Assembly: GCA_002345825.1 (NCBI GenBank)
Contig: DDWD01000200.1
Location: forward strand, 1 to 17,303
Source of the DNA: Bacteroidales bacterium UBA2295
Lineage (GTDB): Bacteria > Bacteroidota > Bacteroidia > Bacteroidales > Tenuifilaceae
DNA: 17,303 bases
Reading direction: 5' to 3'
The position numbers and the translations under genes were made by a program. The notes beneath the pieces are model-generated. The model was not told the DNA's origin. It worked only from the letters and a program-made list of their open reading frames with translations, and made no database searches. Position 1 is the stretch's first letter. Every line of letters begins with the position of its first letter. Positions 15,126-17,303 of the stretch are shown here, piece by piece.

Positions 15126-15575
15126 ATGGAGAAGATATTCTTGTACCAAGTTTTTAAAAATCGATTTGCCAAGTTTTTTTATCTGGTTGGTTTGTTGATG
15201 TTTGTGTACGGAGTAGTATTCCTCGCCCGATTATTTATACTCGACCAACAGTTCGATGCATTTGGATCAAGAACAAGCCTTGCCTTCATTGCCTTCCAAG
15301 GCTTAATAGTGATTTTGCAGTATGCTATTGCATTAAGAAATACTAGGTACTTCATCGAATTTGGAGACAATTCCATTAGCTACCTTCTTCCAAAGCAATG
15401 TTCACCGGAGTCGGTTAATTTACAAGATATAAACGAAATTGAAGTTAAGCTAAACGAGGTGGTTATTCACTTGCCCGAGGGTGAAAAAGTATTGCGTTTT
15501 GAAAATGTTGCCTATAGGGAACTGAAGCAAATAAAGCAACGGTTTGAAGAGTTAAAGGTTGCTATCGATAAGTAA
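15126..15575 (+). CDS. Hypothetical two-TM membrane protein between two transporters
   Basis: A 149-residue protein I do not recognise. It has a basic N-terminus (FKNRFAKFF), two hydrophobic segments at about 14-38 and 51-70 separated by a short polar loop, then a soluble C-terminal region of about 80 residues with alternating strand-like stretches (RYFIEFGDNSISYLLPKQ, NEIEVKLNEVVIHLPEGEKVLRF) and a final charged helix (YRELKQIKQRFEELKVAIDK). Two helices followed by a beta-rich domain and closing helix recalls bacterial PH-like membrane proteins, but that is only a shape resemblance. By the positive-inside rule both ends are probably cytoplasmic. It is 12 bp behind the NSS transporter and 35 bp ahead of the AGCS transporter, so it is surely co-transcribed with them. 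A role as transporter accessory is inference from position. Confidence 0.8.
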   Translation: MEKIFLYQVFKNRFAKFFYLVGLLMFVYGVVFLARLFILDQQFDAFGSRTSLAFIAFQGLIVILQYAIALRNTRYFIEFGDNSISYLLPKQCSPESVNLQDINEIEVKLNEVVIHLPEGEKVLRFENVAYRELKQIKQRFEELKVAIDK

Positions 15576-15610
15576 TTGTGAACTATATCCAAACATAAAC
15601 CTAATGATTT

Positions 15611-17083
15611 ATGACTGGAATTGATCAACGAATCAATGAGATGTTTCAACCCGTGGTTGATGCACTTTCACAAATTTTGTTTTGGGATCCCATAAAAGCA
15701 TTAGGAATTGACATAGGCGCTGCAGCGCCTATTGTTGTTCTATGGCTAATGATTGGGGGACTCTTTTTTACCCTTCGAATGAAATTTATCAATATCCGTG
15801 CATTTGGCCATGGGGTTGCTCTGGTTTCAGGTAAATACAAATCGAAGCAAAGCGATGGAGAGGTAAGTCCATTCCAGGCTCTTACTACAGCCCTTTCGGC
15901 CACTGTAGGTTTAGGGAATATTGCTGGTGTGGCTATTGCCATAAGCTTGGGTGGCCCCGGAGCTACAGTTTGGATGATTATGGCGGGTTTTCTGGGGATG
16001 TCATTAAAGTTTACCGAGTGTACGTTAGGGGTGAAGTATAGGGTTTTCGACCCGCAGGGAAAAGTATCCGGAGGCCCTATGTATTACCTTCGACAAGGGC
16101 TCGAAAATCAGGGCAAAAAGAAATTAGGGATTTTTCTTGCCATTCTGTTCGCCATATTGGTAGTAGGTGCTTCCTTTGGCGGCGGAAATATGCTTCAGGT
16201 AAATCAGGCATTTGCCCAGCTCCAGTATGTGCTTCCGCAGGTAGAAGGGTATGGTGCCGTATTTGGTTTGGTAGTTGCTTTACTGGTGGGGCTTGTAGTA
16301 ATTGGAGGCATTAAGGGTATAGCCCGTGTAACCAGCAAGTTAGTTCCCATAATGGCAATTCTATACATTATAACATCGCTGTTTATTATTGGGGTACATT
16401 TTGGTGAATTGGGTGAAATTTTCCGATTGATATTCAGAAGTGCTTTCGGACTTGAGGCCATTGGTGGTGGATTTTTTGGTGCGCTATTCGTAGGTTTTCA
16501 GCGGGGTGCATTTTCATACGAAGCAGGCATTGGTTCATCGCCCATTGCTCATGCAGCTGCAATAACCAATGAGCCAGTGAGCGAAGGTATGGTGGCTCTG
16601 CTAGAGCCATTTGTAGATACCATTGTGGTTTGCACAATGACCGCACTTGTGATTGTTTCCACGGGTCTGCATATAAATCCCGATGGCCTTGAGGGGGCAC
16701 AGCTTACAGCAGCTGCCTTTGGTAGCATACTGCCTTGGTTTCCTTACATCTTGGTGCTTTGCATATTCCTTTTCGCATTTTCTACTATGATATCCTGGTC
16801 GTACTATGGACTTAAGGGCTTTAATTTCCTTTTCGGAAAATTACTGAGCCGTTTAACGGGGAAAAGCAGAACATCCGATTTGGTTTACTACTTCTTTTTT
16901 CTGTCGAGCATTGTTGTGGGCGCATCGAGTAGTCTTACAGCGGTAATCGATTTCTCCGATATGATGATTCTGGGTATGGCTTTTCCCAATATTATTGGGT
17001 TGATGTTTTTGGCACCAGAAGTGGCCCAGGACTTAAAACAATATCTGCATAAACTACGCTCGGGGCCAAGCTCTCAACAATAA
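15611..17083 (+). CDS. Alanine/glycine:cation symporter (AGCS) family transporter
   Basis: A 490-residue inner-membrane protein that imports alanine, glycine or a related amino acid with Na+ (or H+). Family marks: the TM region FQALTTALSATVGLGNIAGV (88-107), which holds the conserved GLGNIAG cation/substrate segment; GGPGATVWMIMAGFLGM (114-130), close to the classical sodium:alanine symporter signature; FTECTLGVKYR; SGGPMYYL; and FQRGAFSYEAGIGSSPIAHAA later in the chain. About ten to eleven hydrophobic segments are visible, and length is typical. The N-terminal 35 residues, with FWDP, form the amphipathic lead-in usual for the family. It is the last gene of the transporter operon; its TAA is followed within 7 bp by the -7 box of the next gene, and no intrinsic terminator is seen. 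Confidence 0.94.
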   Translation: MTGIDQRINEMFQPVVDALSQILFWDPIKALGIDIGAAAPIVVLWLMIGGLFFTLRMKFINIRAFGHGVALVSGKYKSKQSDGEVSPFQALTTALSATVGLGNIAGVAIAISLGGPGATVWMIMAGFLGMSLKFTECTLGVKYRVFDPQGKVSGGPMYYLRQGLENQGKKKLGIFLAILFAILVVGASFGGGNMLQVNQAFAQLQYVLPQVEGYGAVFGLVVALLVGLVVIGGIKGIARVTSKLVPIMAILYIITSLFIIGVHFGELGEIFRLIFRSAFGLEAIGGGFFGALFVGFQRGAFSYEAGIGSSPIAHAAAITNEPVSEGMVALLEPFVDTIVVCTMTALVIVSTGLHINPDGLEGAQLTAAAFGSILPWFPYILVLCIFLFAFSTMISWSYYGLKGFNFLFGKLLSRLTGKSRTSDLVYYFFFLSSIVVGASSSLTAVIDFSDMMILGMAFPNIIGLMFLAPEVAQDLKQYLHKLRSGPSSQQ

Positions 17084-17089
17084 ATTTTA

Positions 17090-17097
17090 TATCTTTG
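17090..17097 (+). promoter_or_regulatory. Bacteroidota -7 box for the transaldolase-like gene
   Basis: TATCTTTG followed by CAG is an exact TAnnTTTG match and the commonest form of this element in the phylum. It starts 7 bp after the stop codon of the AGCS gene and 39 bp before the ATG at 17129, giving a leader of about 25 bases. Any -33 element would fall inside the end of the AGCS gene; no TTTG is seen there. Confidence 0.55.
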
Positions 17098-17128
17098 CAG
17101 CCTAACAATCAACTAAATATTTACAGCT

Positions 17129-17303
17129 ATGAGATTTTTTATCGACACTGCAAACCTCGATCAAATTCGCGAGGCTAACGATTTGGGTGTTCTCGACGGA
17201 GTAACTACCAACCCATCGCTAATGGCCAAAGAAGGCATTAAGGGCGATGCCAATATAAAGCAGCACTACGTAGATATTTGCAATATAGTTAAGGGTGATA
17301 TTT
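17129..17303 (+). CDS. fsa: Fructose-6-phosphate aldolase / transaldolase (TalC/FSA type), N-terminal part
   Basis: The first 58 codons of a gene that runs off the right end. It begins MRFFIDTANLDQIREANDLG and continues with DGVTTNPSL, the hallmark of the short single-domain transaldolase family of about 215-220 residues. Asp6 and Asn28 sit where the active-site Asp and Asn of E. coli FSA are; the Schiff-base lysine lies beyond the window. The enzyme is cytosolic and either transfers dihydroxyacetone units in the pentose phosphate pathway or cleaves fructose 6-phosphate; the two activities cannot be told apart from this fragment. It has its own promoter box and is not expected to depend on the transporter operon. 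Confidence 0.9.
   Translation, partial: MRFFIDTANLDQIREANDLGVLDGVTTNPSLMAKEGIKGDANIKQHYVDICNIVKGDI

Overview
The window is ordinary chromosomal DNA from a member of the Bacteroidota, most likely of the Bacteroidales/Marinilabiliales type. The evidence is a PorT-like type IX secretion protein directly behind a menaquinone methyltransferase gene, a TamL-type lipoprotein/Omp85 barrel, a Bacteroidota-style carboxyltransferase plus short biotin-carrier pair, near-absence of Shine-Dalgarno sites, and several TAnnTTTG boxes (the Bacteroidota -7 element). No tRNA, rRNA, CRISPR array, insertion sequence, phage or plasmid gene was seen. The ends cut through a replicative helicase gene (left) and a transaldolase-like gene (right).

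Layout. 1-239: 3' end of dnaB. 310-1005 (minus): YjjG-type HAD nucleotidase, convergent with dnaB and divergent from the next gene. 1235-2371: RhlE-like DEAD-box RNA helicase, apparently with a TTG start. 2604-4534: biotin-dependent acyl-CoA carboxyltransferase followed by a 124-residue biotin-carrier protein, closed by a strong intrinsic terminator at 4545-4573. 4776-10128: a co-directional run of purL (small form), ubiE/menG, porT and an uncharacterised FAD-dependent oxidoreductase. 10109-10867 (minus): SPOUT-family RNA 2'-O-methyltransferase whose 3' end overlaps the oxidoreductase gene by 20 bp. 11044-13449: tamL, divergent from the methyltransferase. 13450-13748: gene-free, with a degenerate tetranucleotide repeat. 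13749-17083: a likely operon of an 11-TM neurotransmitter:sodium symporter-family transporter, an unrecognised two-TM protein and an alanine/glycine:cation symporter. 17129 onward: start of a fructose-6-phosphate aldolase/transaldolase gene with its own -7 box.

How the genes work together. The carboxyltransferase and carrier are two parts of one biotin enzyme handling propionyl-/methylmalonyl-CoA; the third part is not here. PurL makes a purine intermediate and needs PurQ and PurS from elsewhere. UbiE finishes menaquinone. PorT and TamL both act at the outer membrane (type IX secretion and protein/envelope assembly). The last operon points to sodium-driven amino-acid uptake.

I found no convincing undescribed multi-gene system. 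The points most worth a second look are the small membrane protein between two sodium/amino-acid transporters, the tetranucleotide repeat in front of that operon, the carboxyltransferase/carrier pair without its biotin carboxylase or decarboxylase pump, and a 13-bp palindrome just upstream of that pair.
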